Part shown: positions 28,075 to 41,133 of the stretch, in pieces
How the letters are laid out: each line of letters begins with the position of its first letter
Numbering within the stretch: the first letter of the stretch is position 1
Origin: Stramonita haemastoma
Lineage: Eukaryota > Mollusca > Gastropoda > Neogastropoda > Muricidae
Reading direction: 5' to 3'
Assembly: GCA_030674155.1 (NCBI GenBank)
Contig: CM060318.1
Span: 86,712,480-86,776,479, forward strand
DNA length: 64,000 bases
Made by a program: the position numbers and the translations under genes
Notes under the pieces: model-generated
What the model was told of the DNA's origin: nothing
The model's input: only the letters and a program-made list of their open reading frames with translations
Database searches by the model: none

Positions 28075-28435
28075 GGGACGGATAGAGTGATGCTGTCGTG
28101 ATCTGCTGACCCGGGTTGGAATCTCATTCAAGAGGATTTTTTCCTCTGAAGTTAAACATCAGTGCCGACTCCATTCCCCCCAAAAGTCCTCCAGTTGAGA
28201 CTAAAATTGGATGTGCCGTGTGTGGACGCAAGCAGAACATCTTGCACATATGTTAAAACCCGTTCCGCTTTTTGGAAGAGTAGGCATTGTGTACCCGTGG
28301 GAACAAATGACAAAGTTACAAAACCGCATACACTCTGGGACTCGGTGTAAACAGCATATGAGTGCTCATTCCATTACACTCGAAATAAAGCAATAAAGTA
28401 AATGAAATAAGATAAAAGTAAAATAAAAAAATGTC
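28075..28435 (+). mobile_element. SINE A copy
   Basis: The head GGGACGGATAG is kept but the A box is damaged. The B-box region reads GGGTTGGAATCTC. The body (AGGATTTTTTCCTCTGAAGT, GTGCCGACTCCATTC, CAGAACATCTTGCACATATG) and tail (AGCATATGAGTGCTCATTCC, AATAAAG) are complete. Several mutations in both Pol III boxes suggest an old, silent copy. Confidence 0.8.
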
Positions 28436-28900
28436 TTGTAAAGTTGGTTTACATATTTCAAATAGACGTTGCTGAGGTTATTCAAAAGTGTAATTATCGG
28501 AACGTCGGACAAACTACTTTGTACCATTATGAAAAGACAACTTGTGTGCCTAGTAACTGCGCTAAGATAATCTCTTTTTGAATATGGCCTCTACTGAGTT
28601 AATTTCACATTTTTGGAAAAAAACGATATTGCCACGCTTGAACTGAATGGCTATAAGATTGTTTTGCATTTTAACCTTCAGGAATCCTATGCATAAAAAA
28701 AGAACGGAAGACACATCACAGCTAAGTTATATAAAGATGTCGAATTATGAGCATAAAGAAACTGTTACAATACCAATCAACAAAAACGATGCAGTTCACA
28801 GAACATAGTAAAATGAAGCACATATATAACCATAGCACACTCATACTTTACAATTTCATTGAAACACATGCACATAAACTGAAGTTTTATGATGCATAAA
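28436..28900. other. AT-rich non-coding sequence
   Basis: Nothing recognised. Confidence 0.5.
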
Positions 28901-28904
28901 TATG

Positions 28905-30195
<1,291 letters not shown>

Positions 30196-30239
30196 CCGAG
30201 AGAGAAAGTGGAGAGAATTTCTAGAAAAAAAAACACGTT

Positions 30240-31645
30240 CAAATGTCACTATGAAAGGTTTTCTTTTCGTTGTTTTTCTGGGTCAGACAATAGTTTTCTT
30301 TGGTGTTCTAGTTTATGCGCGCGCTTTTTCTTCTTCTTTTTATCCCATGTCTTTTTCCTGAGCTACTTCTATCACTTTCTTTTACTGTGAACTGGCTAAG
30401 CTCTTGTTGTGTTATTTTTTGGGTTTTTTTATTTTCTTCTAAAAACGGTACTTTCTTCAAGTGGCAATCAATTTGAGACTACTTTTTGTCAATCTTTGCT
30501 TATTTTTTTATAAAGATTGAGATAAAGTTGGGGAAAAAAAGCTACAAGGGATAATTAAGTAATTAGAGATGAGACTTCTGTGTAGTGAATGCTAAAATAA
30601 GTTTTATAGTGCCATATATGTAGCTGTCCCTGCTGTTGCTTTTTGGTGTATGATAATTTTGTCTTGCAATAGTGCTTTCTTAAAAGTGTGTATATTCTGC
30701 ACGACTGCTGATTGGGAACTGCTGCACAGGAGAAGTGATAGTGTAAAGAAATGGGATCTGTACAGCTGTTCCAGCTCTGAAATCAGCCTCGTTAGCTGCA
30801 GGCTTTGAATGAGTGTTTCACATCTTCAAACATGGCCTATAGTTTTGCTACTGCTTTTGTTTTTACTCTTTTATTCTGCAGCTTATATATGTTGATCTTT
30901 CTGTTGTTTTCTTTTTTTGTTTCTTTGTTGGTTATTTTTTAAAAAATTACTTTTCACGTTTTTCGTCAGTCTGTTTCAAACAAACTAGACACCGTATTTT
31001 CTCATGGGCTAATATCCTATCTATATCCACGAAGATCAACATTACTTTTTAATTTCTAAAATTGTTGAACTACTTTAAACTTTACATAACTACTAAAGGA
31101 AAAAACTGATATATGAACTTTTAGAATTTATATTTAAAATGTCATAGAAAAACAATAATTATAAGCCTCATTGCAAGTTGATTGCAACATGCATAAATGT
31201 ACACCTTTAAAAAAGGTAAACAAAGTCATAAATGAACAGTTTATCAAACAAACTGGAAAACAGTAAAAGAAGCAGCTAATCAGTTATATTGACTGTCTTG
31301 CCTCGTCCAGCATTGACGTTGTTCAAGCCAGTATTGAGAAGATCCTATCTCCACCCTAGCTTTATAAGAGAACATTTTCACCTTGTCAGTGAAGACATGG
31401 GGCTGTAAACTCGGAAATGGGCACTGGGGTGGGGGTGGGGGGTTCTGCAGAGTCATTGGCTTTTAGGCTTGTTGATGCTTGCATGGCCCTAGGCGCTACA
31501 TGTTCAATCTGCAGTGCATGCTGTCTGTCTACCTCTCTGGCTTCTTGCTGTGTGAGATTCCTTCTCCTGCATCCCTCTCTACAGCCACAGGCCACGCTGC
31601 TCAAATCTACGTACATACCCATGATCAAATTTGATTGGCAGAGGC
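30240..31645. other. Non-coding, nothing recognised
   Basis: 1.4 kb of AT-rich sequence with no repeat array. The part near 30240-30300 (TTTTCTTTTCGTTGTTTTTC, GGGTCAGACAATAG) resembles 45310-45355, perhaps another dispersed repeat. Confidence 0.45.
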
Positions 31646-31654
31646 CTACTACTA

Positions 31655-31767
<113 letters not shown>

Positions 31768-32109
31768 TTTGTTTGCCGTTGAACGTATGTTTTCTTCATT
31801 TTTAGCGGGAAGGGTACAGAAGCATGGAGAGAAGAAGGACATGTCTGGAATGATGGATGGATGGACTCACAGCAGTCAATGCCCCCATACATACATCCAT
31901 CCAGCGAAGGAAAATGCCTCCTATATCACAGCCTGTTCTCATTTACTATATCAGAATGTGAGTTAAGCTGATATGTCATGAACTGTACTTTTAGCCGACT
32001 AATGGGGTGTATTGTTTGGTGATTGGTTTCATACAGGTTTGATGGTCTGCTAGGCGTCTTAATCAGCAGTAACAACAGAAGTAAAGAAGCAACTGCAATA
32101 ACAGCGACA
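31768..32109. other. Non-coding, nothing recognised
   Basis: Nothing recognised. Confidence 0.5.
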
Positions 32110-32640
32110 ACATCACTTTGAGAAGAATGCGAAGAAGAATGCGAAGACTGCAAAGAAGAATGCAAAGGAAATGGCAAAGAAGAATGCAAACAATGCAGAG
32201 AATAATGCAAGAAGAATGTGATCAGTAATGCGGAGAAGAATACCAAGAATTCGAAGAATGCGAAGAAGAAGTTAAAGAGTGCGAAGGCGAGGGCAAAAAA
32301 GAAGAATGCAAAGAACAAGAACGTGAAGAAAATGCAAAGAAGAATGCGTATGAGACGAATAATGCAAAGACTAATGTGAAGAAGAATGCAAAGAATGCGA
32401 AGAAGAATGCGAAGAAGAAGAAGAATGCGAAGAAGAAGAAGAATCCGAAGAAGAGAGTGTAGGAAATTGCAAAGGAGAATGCAAAGAAGAATGTGATCAG
32501 GAATGCAAAGAAGAACGCGTAAAAAAAGGACAAGAATGAATGAATGAATGAATGAATGAATGAATGAATGAATGAATCAATCAATCAATGAATGAATGAA
32601 TGAATCAGTCAATCAATCAATCAATCAATCAATGAACTTT
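32110..32640. repeat. Degenerate GAAGAATGC array, then (AATG)n
   Basis: GAAGAATGCGAA-like units repeat irregularly over about 420 bp, changing almost only by whole triplets. (AATG)n and (AATC)n follow at 32537-32635. The minus-strand frames rich in Phe and Ala are by-products of the triplet structure. Confidence 0.85.
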
Positions 32641-32734
32641 GAATAGAGCTGGGGGGAGAATACTGGAAGAGAAGTAAAGAATAAGAGAAAACAGACAAAA
32701 ACACATTATTTTATTTACTGCTTTGGCTTTGTTT

Positions 32735-32942
32735 CTGTGTCTCTGTCAAGGTCCCTGTCTCTGTCCATCTCTGAGTATTTCTGTCTGTCTCTGTGTGTAT
32801 GCCTGTCTTTCTGTCAATCTGTCTGTGTGTCTGTGTAGTGTCTGTGTGTGTGTCTGTCTCTGTCTGTCTCTGTCTGTCTGTCTCTGTCTCTGTCTGTCTG
32901 TCTGTCTCTCCCTCTCTCTCTCTCCCTCTCTCCTTCCCTCCT
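32735..32942. repeat. Degenerate (CTGT)/(CTCT) tract
   Basis: Imperfect TCTGTCTC-type units. Low complexity. Confidence 0.9.
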
Positions 32943-33169
32943 TTAATCAGCATCTAGTTGTGTTTATTGTCGTCCATATGCTGTAAAAACAACAACAACA
33001 CAAAACAACAACAACAACAACAAACAAATCAAACACCAACCAATCTTCAACCATGACAACATTCTTTTAAACAGCTACATCAATGGTGTGTCATATAGAA
33101 TCCCCTCTTTACACTCAGATCAAATTAAACATTTAACACTTAGCTGCTTTGTCTTCACACGACAAACTT
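32943..33169. other. A-rich non-coding with (AAC)n
   Basis: A short (AAC)n run at 32985-33025. Nothing else. Confidence 0.55.
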
Positions 33170-33545
33170 GTAGCAGTATAAACCACAAGCATAGCCTGTT
33201 CAGTTGTCATGTTCAAGTGTTTTAAGCACCTGCCACACACACACTTGCAGCCAAGGAGACTAGCGCACCTGCAGAGATGTCAGTGGATTAGTTTACATAC
33301 TGGATACCAAAGCTAGGAAGACTTTGGCAGTAGTTAGCTGTAAATGTACACACAGGAACGTCTGTTTAGACAACCTCTTTCCGACAGATTAGCGTTCCCA
33401 CTCTCATGTCTGTACATCTCGGCTTCCAACAAATAAACCCATTCCATACCATACCTGTACTGGCACCTCTTCTGCTGCTGACTCCGCCATTTCCGCTCGT
33501 GAACAGTATCCTGTACTTTGCTTGTTAGTGTGGGACTTATTGCGT
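33170..33545 (+). repeat. Dispersed repeat F, copy 2 (uninterrupted)
   Basis: Aligns in order with 5640-5787 and 6876-7015, and its GATGTCAGTGGATTAGTTTA plus CATACTGGATACCAAAG part with 46262-46305. No minisatellite is present between the two halves, so the array at 5788 arose within this element. Confidence 0.6.
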
Positions 33546-34184
33546 TATCAGGAATGCAGCATGTGCATTCCTCTCATACTGTGCGATGCTGTTTTGGGTT
33601 GGCTGGTTGTTTTGTGTGTGTGTTTATGCAAATAGCATTGTCTGTCAAAATGAAAGAAAAGGACAGGATAGAAAAGGTGGAAAAATGTGCTGTATCTTTT
33701 ATGTTACTAGCATTTTTTTTTCAAGCATATCTTGGTAAAAAATATATTTGGAAGCTTTCATTTTGAGAGGCCGAGGTCTAGGATTATAACAATGGTGTTT
33801 GCATTCACTAGATTTCAAAATATGAATTGTATACATGTAAAAGTTTTGAAGTATGTATACATGTTGACATTGATTATAGAAAGCCCCCGTTCTCTATAGG
33901 AAAGTGGTCAGAAAACTGTTCATTTACAGTTTTATGAACATTATGAACATTTTGAACATTATATAAATGTGGAAAAAAGAAATGAGCGTCGTTAAAGAGA
34001 AAGTGATAATCGTATAAAGCAGATCCTTTTTTTATCTATAACTAGGTTTTATTTCCAGACAATAGCTATTGCTGAACAGACACTAAAAGCACGCCGATGC
34101 TGATCTGTGAAAGGAGATGGAAGAATGAACAGATTTTCTTCTTTTTAGGGGGAGCGACATTGTGGAAAATGACATAAATCGAAC
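33546..34184. other. AT-rich non-coding sequence
   Basis: Nothing recognised. The 82-codon frame at 33518-33766 has no domain. Confidence 0.5.
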
Positions 34185-34640
34185 TGAATGTCAAAGTCAT
34201 TCGGATGAGATTATAAACCGAGGTCCCGTGTGTCAACGCACGCAGAACATCTTGCGCACCCGTTAAAACCCCGTTCCGCCTTTCGGAAGAGCAGGTCATT
34301 GTGTGCCGGTAGGAGCATATGACAAAATTATAAAAGTTAAAAACAAAACAGCATGCACACAAGTGTCGTGTTTAGACACCATCCCTGAGGAAAAATCGGG
34401 AAGTTGGAGTCCCCAGGGCTGTTCGGGGCTGTATGTATAAAAAAAAAATGGTAGGCGCTGCACTTGTGGCGATGCGCTCTCCCTTGGGAGAGCAGCCTGA
34501 ATTTCATGCAGAGTCTTCTCCTGTGACTGATTACAATATTTACAAAACTGCATACACACGGGGACCGGATGAAAAGAAGCACATGATTGCTTATTCTGTT
34601 ATCCTCGATATAAAAGAATAAATAAATAAATAAATAACAC
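34185..34640 (+). mobile_element. SINE A copy carrying a nested B-J element
   Basis: The 5' part of the SINE body (GTCATTCGGATGAGATTATA, AACCGAGGTCCCGTGTG, CGCACGCAGAACATC, GAAGAGCAGGTCATTGTGTG) ends near 34340. The 3' part (TTTACAAAACTGCATACACA, CGGGGACCGGATG, GATATAAAAGAATAAATAAA) resumes near 34530. The tRNA head is absent. Confidence 0.8.
34340..34515 (-). mobile_element. B-J element nested in SINE A
   Basis: On the minus strand the sequence reads GCATGAAATTCAGGCTGCTC, GGGAGAGCGCATCGCCACAA, GTGCAGCGCCTACC, poly-T, then module J with the GTGTCGTGTTTAGACACC hairpin. This is the same B-J order as at 38483-38675. Confidence 0.8.
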
Positions 34641-34674
34641 GGTATTAAATAAATAAAATAAAATAAAATAAGAA

Positions 34675-34935
<261 letters not shown>

Positions 34936-35068
34936 ATGGACAGTCAGGACATACAGACATACATACAGACAGACAAGACCGACAAGACAGACAAACAAAC
35001 AAATAGATAAACAAACAAACAGAAAGACAGGCAGACAGAGTCCTTAATAAATGTGATGTCCTATAGAA

Positions 35069-35730
35069 GGCTGCACGCCTCACTGGCAGCTGTGTACTCC
35101 AACCCTGGTGTTTGTGTTGTGCTGCTAACGAGGTTACACAGTTTGTTTCTGCCCACAGTGTGTCCCCATGGACTGCACAGCCCTGTGGCCATGGTGTTTG
35201 ATGCCTGCACCCCTCACAGTGCTGGGGTGTGTGTGTGTGTTTTCATTTTCGCATGGCTGGCCTTCCTGAATTTCCCCAGGGCCAGCCATTAGCTAGGATG
35301 ACTTGTTTCTGGACAACGTATATCGGCTGGAGCAGCATTCTTCTTGTATAATCTCCCTATTCTGCTATAACATATTCCTTGTAACACTCAGGTTATGGCA
35401 TGTTACCTAAGTGTACATCAGCAATAACAAAAGCATTGTCAGTGTTGGACCACATTCTACTGACTTGCATGGCTTTGGCAAACTTGTCAATATTCTATAG
35501 GTTTGAGTTTATGAAAAGAACAGCAGTAAATATACACTCTTATTTTTCTGTTGTCTGTGAGCCTCTTTATCATTATGTACATGTGTAGAATCATCAGCGC
35601 ACAACTCTTAGAAATTGTTCCATCATGATTTTCTTTCTGGACTTACTGTGGCTATCTTGAATCAAGATATCTCTTTAACTCCAACGCATTACATTTTCCA
35701 TGCCACAACAAATGCCAGAAAAACCTACAA
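35069..35730 (+). repeat. Dispersed repeat E, copy 2
   Basis: 35069-35317 is almost identical to 48192-48437 (I count about three substitutions and a GT-unit difference). Beyond it, up to about 35730, only moderate similarity remains (TTCTGCTATAACATATTCCT, AGAATCATCAGC, ATGCCACAACAAATGCCAG). Both copies lie just 3' of a GACA/GA array. Non-coding; no frame is conserved. Confidence 0.85.
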
Positions 35731-36036
35731 CTGTACAAAAAAAGGACAAGCCATAAAGTTAAACTTAAAGGTTAAAGATGTTATAATGCTTTTTATTTAT
35801 CAACCCCTTTGCTCCCCATCTAGATTGGGTGGTTTGGAAAGATTGTCATATAGTTACCACTAGAAGCAAATGAGAGAGTACTAACACATTCCTCAGATAT
35901 TATCAGCAACTCTTTGGCAGTGCAGTTCCCAGTCTACACCATTTCATTTTCTCCTCAACTGCCCCCTATAGTTCAGCATTCTTTAGTGAGAAGCTCTAGA
36001 ATCATAAATAGAATGTTTTTGTAATAATGTATCATC
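35731..36036. other. Non-coding flank of the LINE
   Basis: Nothing recognised. ATCATC at 36031-36036 may be the 5' copy of the LINE target-site duplication. Confidence 0.45.
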
Positions 36037-37451
36037 ACAGAACTTTGTCAGAAGATCCACGACACCAAAGAATGGCCAAAAGAATGGACACAGTCTCTTG
36101 TAATACCCCTGCCAAAGAAAGGAAACCTCAAACAATGCCAGAACTACAGAACCATCAGTCTCATAAGTCATCCTAGCAAGATCATGCTGCAGGTAGTCCT
36201 CAACAGACTGAAAAACCAAGCGGAAAAACTCCTGGCAGAAGAACAAGTGGGCTTTGACCAAAACGCAGCACAATGGAACAAATTTTCAATCTGAGAATTC
36301 TGATAGAGAAGCATCTCCAACACCAAAAAGACTTGTACCACAATTTCATAGACTTCAAAAAGGCCTTTGACAGGGTATGGCATGACGGCCTCTGGCAAGT
36401 ACTCAGGCACTTCAACATTGACAGCTGTCTAATTGAAGTCATCAAAGCTCTGTACGAGAACGCAGAAAGTGCAGTTTTTATGAATAATCACGTGGGCGAG
36501 TTCTTCAAGACCACGGTTGGGGTTCGCCAGGGCTGCCTTCTCTCACCTGTACTCTTCAACCTCTTCCTCGAAAACATCATGACAGAGACACTGCAAAACC
36601 ACCACACTTCCATCTCCATTGGTGGAAGACCCCTTTGCAACCTCAGATTTGCAGATGACATTAACCTCATGGGCAGCAGCAAACAAGAACTGCAAATCCT
36701 CACAGACAATTTAACAGATCGAGCGAGCGCATACGGCATGGAGGTCAGTACAGAGAAATCAAAGATCATGGTCAACAGCGCGAGTAATGACATCACGGAA
36801 ATAAAGATGAATGGAGAAACACTAGAAGAGGTGAGCCAATTCAAATACTTAGGCTCCATCCTAACAAAAGATGGCACATCAAACAATGAAGTGAAAGCTC
36901 GCATTGCAACAGCAACATCTGCTCTAGTCAGACTCAAGAAGATCATCAGAAGCAACAACATCAGCTTCTGCACCAAATACCACCTTTACAAATTCCTCGT
37001 GATATCTATCCTCCTATATGGCTGTGAATCATGGACTCTGACAGCAGAGTTAGAGAGGAGAATCCAAGCATTCGAGAACAAGTGCCACAGAAGACTCCTC
37101 AAAATATCATACAAAGAACACAAGACCAATAACTATGTGAAAGAAGAAATCAAAAAGCGTGTGGGCCCCCAAGAGCCTTTGCTCTCCACCATAAAGAGGA
37201 GAAAGCTGATGTGGTTTGGTCACACCACAAGACACAACACCCTAGCAAAAACCATCCTGCAAGGAACAGTCGAGGGCAAGAGAAGAAGAGGCCGCCAAAA
37301 GAAATCATGGGTTGACAACATCAAAGACTGGACCGCCCAACCCCTGCAACACCTCCTACTAGCCACACAGGATCGTGAAGCATGGAAAAAGATCTCTGTT
37401 GCGTCTTCTCTCATGTCCCCCCTACGTCCTTTGGGACATGGGACTGAGTGA
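36037..37451 (+). pseudogene. Reverse transcriptase with one frameshift (RTE-like)
   Basis: In frame 36040-36252 it encodes LCQKIHDTKEWPKEWTQSL, VIPLPKKGNLKQCQNYRTIS and LLAEEQVGF (fingers, RT motifs 1-2). At about 36253 one base is missing from the expected Arg codon after GGCTTT, and the frame resumes as PKRSTMEQIFNLRILIEKH. From ATG 36273, 392 codons stay open: FIDFKKAFDRVWH at residues 25-37 (motif A, catalytic Asp), GVRQGCLLSP at 83-92 (motif B), FADD at 126-129 (catalytic), FKYLGSIL at 190-197, LLYGCESWTL near 247-256, RRKLMWFGH and a basic C-terminus. The enzyme would copy element RNA by target-primed reverse transcription, but truncation and frameshift make it inactive. This is a transposon remnant, not a host gene. 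Confidence 0.92.
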
Positions 37452-37458
37452 GTGAGTG
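36037..37458 (+). mobile_element. RTE-like LINE, 5'-truncated, longer copy
   Basis: The element starts within the RT coding region and ends GGACTGAGTGAGTGAGTG, the same end as the minus-strand copy. ATCATC precedes the first recognisable RT codon (36031-36036) and directly follows the tail (37459-37464), which makes a plausible 6-bp target-site duplication. The endonuclease domain is absent. Confidence 0.9.
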
Positions 37459-37464
37459 ATCATC

Positions 37465-37636
37465 TGTACGTTTCTGTGGACACTTTCAATTCCCCTTATT
37501 TCATATCTACGAAGTAAAGAAAAGAATAAAACAGAAGAGTTTTAGAGCTTGTTTGTTGAAATTTTATAAACTATACAGGTCATTAACAATTTTGTTCAGT
37601 AGTGAAACAGATGAATACACACACATACACACACAA

Positions 37637-37667
<31 letters not shown>

Positions 37668-37944
37668 ATCTGGTAAAATACAGCACAGATATCTCTACTG
37701 TATACAGACATGGCTTTGCTAGAAATCAAGTCAGCATTTATGAATAAGAATGTTAGTGTGTATATAGTCAAAAAGAGTGCTGAGGACATTCCCTTTTGTA
37801 TTAACTTTAGACAGTCTGTGACCTAGATATCACACTGTATCCCTGAGGCATGTAAACAAGAGAAACACAGACAGGCTGAGGAATAGATTGATAGATAGGA
37901 GAAGACAGAGGAGGGAAAGAAAGCCAGAACAAAAATAGAAACGC
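37465..37944. other. AT-rich non-coding sequence
   Basis: A short (TA)n run at 37637-37668. 37780-37850 may be the outer part of repeat C. Confidence 0.5.
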
Positions 37945-38300
37945 GAAAATATGTACAAGAGATCAGGACTGATACACCAGGCTACAGCACAAGATTGGTG
38001 TTGGCACTGCTGTCTGGTTCTCCCCCAGCAAAAGCCAATCACAGACACAGAAGACAGTGGCATCAGTCATTGTCCAGCAGTCAGTGGAGCGGATGATAAC
38101 AAACCTTCTTCCCTTGCCTGCCTGCCTGCTGTGTGTGTGCAGACAAGGCGTGTGAATCTGATGAATGGACTTTGGTCAGCGGTGGCTGGGTCATCATCCA
38201 TCACACAAAAGCAGTTAGGATTCTGACCGTGATCCATATCAGTGGGCCTGTTGCACATCCATTGTGCATACCTTGTCATTTGTTTCTTTCAAAATACACC
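37945..38300 (+). repeat. Dispersed repeat C, copy 2
   Basis: Nearly identical to copy 1 outside the internal microsatellite, which is reduced to three CCTG units and a short TG run (38115-38140). Confidence 0.88.
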
Positions 38301-38322
38301 CCCACGCCACACCCACGCACGC

Positions 38323-38373
<51 letters not shown>

Positions 38374-38460
38374 ACATACATACACACACACATGCATGCA
38401 TGCATACACACATGCATGCACACACCACACAGCACATGCATCTAGGCACCTAAACACACA
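38301..38460. repeat. (CA)n and CATG-rich array
   Basis: CA units (38318-38370) followed by ACAT/GCAT variants. Confidence 0.93.
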
Positions 38461-38482
38461 TACACTATTTTTATTTTATTTT

Positions 38483-38675
38483 ATACCAATTTATGTCACA
38501 GCAGATTTCTCTGCGTGAAATTCGGGTGAAATTCGGGCTGCTTTCCCTGGGGATAGCTCGTTGCCCCAAGTGCAGCGCCTACCCATTTTTTTTATACAGC
38601 CCCGAGCCACCCTGGGGACCCCAACTCCCGGATTTTTCCTCAGGGATGGTGTCTAAACACCACACCTTGACTTGT
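38483..38675 (+). mobile_element. B-J composite element
   Basis: B (TATACCAATTTATGTCACAG, CAGATTTCTCTGCGTGAAAT, GCTGCTTTCCCTGGGGATAG, AGTGCAGCGCCTACCC, poly-T) runs into J (ACAGCCCCGAGCCACCCTGG, GGACCCCAACTCCCGGATTT, CAGGGATGGTGTCTAAACAC). The GAAATTCGG segment is duplicated in this copy (38517-38537). Confidence 0.8.
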
Positions 38676-38920
38676 TCTCTTTGAGGCATAGCAGATGGGG
38701 TGTGCAAATGACCCGTTTCATTTTCTCTTTTCTTTTTCTATCACTGGACATTGTATGGCACCTCTCTGTGAAATGAAGAACAAAGTTCTTGTAATCTGAA
38801 ATATATTGTATATTTCTGCAGTGTGTTTTCAGGTGACAACTATTGCTGCTTGTGTAAGCAAGGATGATGACCATTTGCACGCGCCTATGCACGGGAGCAT
38901 GCATGCACACACATGTATGT
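38676..38920. other. Short non-coding stretch
   Basis: Nothing recognised. Confidence 0.5.
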
Positions 38921-39047
38921 ATGTATAAATGTATGTATGTATGTATGTATGTATGTATGTATGTATGTATGTATGTATGTATGTATGTATGTATGTATGT
39001 ATGTATGTATGTATGTATGTATGTATGTATGTATGTATGTATGTATG
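38915..39047. repeat. (ATGT)n tetranucleotide array
   Basis: About 31 ATGT units, nearly pure. Confidence 0.97.
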
Positions 39048-39475
39048 CTCTCTCTCTCTCATTCATCAGTTTTTATACTGTCACATCAAATACTCACAGA
39101 GTTTCCAAGGTTTTGATCCATGGCTATGTTGCTAAATAGTTGCTGTCAAGTTGCATGACTGGTAATATACAACTGTCAATATACAACACACACATCAACA
39201 ACAAAAGCAGCAATACCATTACTGATAAAAGTTATACAGATTAATAGAGGTTGTTTTAGTAGTAACATTTAACATGTTTTTTTGTTTTTTTCGGGTTGTG
39301 GTGGTGGTAGTGTGTTAGAGTGGTCGCGGTGGTAGTGTTTTATTTCAGATGGTGGTGATGGTAGTATGATGATAGTGGTCGCGGTAGTAATGTTTTTCGT
39401 GTGGTGGAAATGATACTGCGGTGATAGTGGTCACGGCAGTAAAAGTCACGATGGCAGTATCAGTGAGAAAAAGAC
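39048..39475. other. Non-coding, GT-rich
   Basis: GGTGGTAGTG-type low-complexity sequence at 39295-39450. Nothing else. Confidence 0.5.
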
Positions 39476-39608
39476 TGAGAGACGCTGGAAGTGCAGCAGC
39501 AGCATTTAACAGAAGCTGCAGTAAAACTGTCAGCACCAGCATTAGCAACTGAGTTATCTGCATCCTTAGCACCAGCAGCAACGAAAATAGCAGCAGCAAT
39601 GGCAGTTA

Positions 39609-39695
<87 letters not shown>

Positions 39696-40505
39696 CAACA
39701 GCAATAACAACAGCAACAACAGCGACAGCAGTACCAGGAGAGGGAAGAGGAGGGAAAGGAAAAGGAAATGGTTCTGTTGTTGTTGCTGCTGCTTTTGATG
39801 GGATTGCTATGGCTCTTTCCTTATTCCCAGGATCACAATCATTATCATAAATCAGCGTCATCACTGTCATCAATCAATCAATCAGTCAATCAGGAATCAG
39901 TGTGAGAAGCAACTTCGTCAGCCATAATAAACAAGACAAACTGCTGCATCCTGCCAGTCTTGTTATCAGTAAATCATGCCAGACTGCTTTATTCCTGTTT
40001 GCTGGAGCCTCTATTTCCATCCAAGAGTCTGGTACAAAAAGTGGAGAAAAAAGAAACATGTCATCTGGTTGTCTGCCATCACGTGTGAGAACCAGACACA
40101 GAACTGCCAGTGAGCGACTCCACTCTGAAGCTGCTCACCATGCTGTAGCTGATGAGTGGAGGAGTAGTGAGGGGTAAGGAGGAGGAGGAGGAGGAGGAGG
40201 AGGAGGAGGAGGAGGAGGAGGAGGAGGAGGAGGAGGAAGAGGAAGAGGAAGAGGAAGAGGAAGAGGACAGCAGGCAGACAGAGAGACATCCTGACCAGGT
40301 GGTGAAGAACACTTGTGTGACTAATGATCGATGAAAGACCAACAGTCTGGGCGGAGGACAGACACTGCCGGATGCAGGAAAGGAAGAGGAGCTGGGTACA
40401 TATTTCAGGCAGCAGACAAACCATGCCGGTGAAAACATACTTTTGGTGCCTGTACATTTGCTTTTGATGCCTGTGTATTTGGTCACCTGCAGAAAATGTG
40501 TACCC
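39476..40505 (+). repeat. Dispersed repeat D, copy 2, with (AGT)n and (GGA)n
   Basis: 39900-40160 (AAACAAGACAAACTGCTGCAT, TAAATCATGCCAGACTGCTT, TATTCCTGTTT, AGAACCAGACACAGA) aligns with 53645-53830, and 40288-40495 aligns with the other D copies. The triplet zone upstream holds an (AGT)n run (39611-39694). A (GGA)n/(GGAAGA)n run (40178-40265) sits between the two conserved blocks, where the other copies have only short purine runs. Confidence 0.8.
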
Positions 40506-40735
40506 GTTAACATATATTTCTATAACCTTAACACCACATGTCATCCTGCAATGATCATGCATCAGTTATTACATCTTCCTGTCTCTCTTTCTGTCTCTGC
40601 ACAAGGATCAGAGGACACGCTATCCTGAAGTCAGATTACCGCTGCCTTAATGGCTGACAAAATGGTCGACATTGTAAATTCTCACGATAGGTAAACCTCG
40701 GAGCTCTAGCCGGGGTACTGGGGAAATATACACAG
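40506..40735. other. Short non-coding stretch
   Basis: Nothing recognised. Confidence 0.5.
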
Positions 40736-40737
40736 TG

Positions 40738-40793
40738 AATCATCATCATCACCACCACCACCACCATCATCATCATCATTATCATCGTCGTCG

Positions 40794-40862
<69 letters not shown>

Positions 40863-40931
40863 CCATCACCACCACCACCACCACCACCACCATCGTCATC
40901 GTCATCGTCATCGTCATCATCATCATCATCG

Positions 40932-40989
<58 letters not shown>

Positions 40990-41133
40990 TTTGTTGTTGT
41001 TGTTGTTGTTGTTGTTGTTGCTGTTGTTGTTGTTGTTGTTGTTGTTGTTGCTGCTGCTGCCTCTGTTGTTGTTGTTGCTCTTCTTCTTCTTCTTCTTCTT
41101 CTTCTTCTTCTTCTTCTTCTTCTTCTTCTTCTT

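Noticed and set aside
36273..37451. Host gene for a reverse-transcriptase-like protein
   Set aside because: A near-identical copy with a target-site duplication is at 21192-22140, and both have the same retroelement 3' end.
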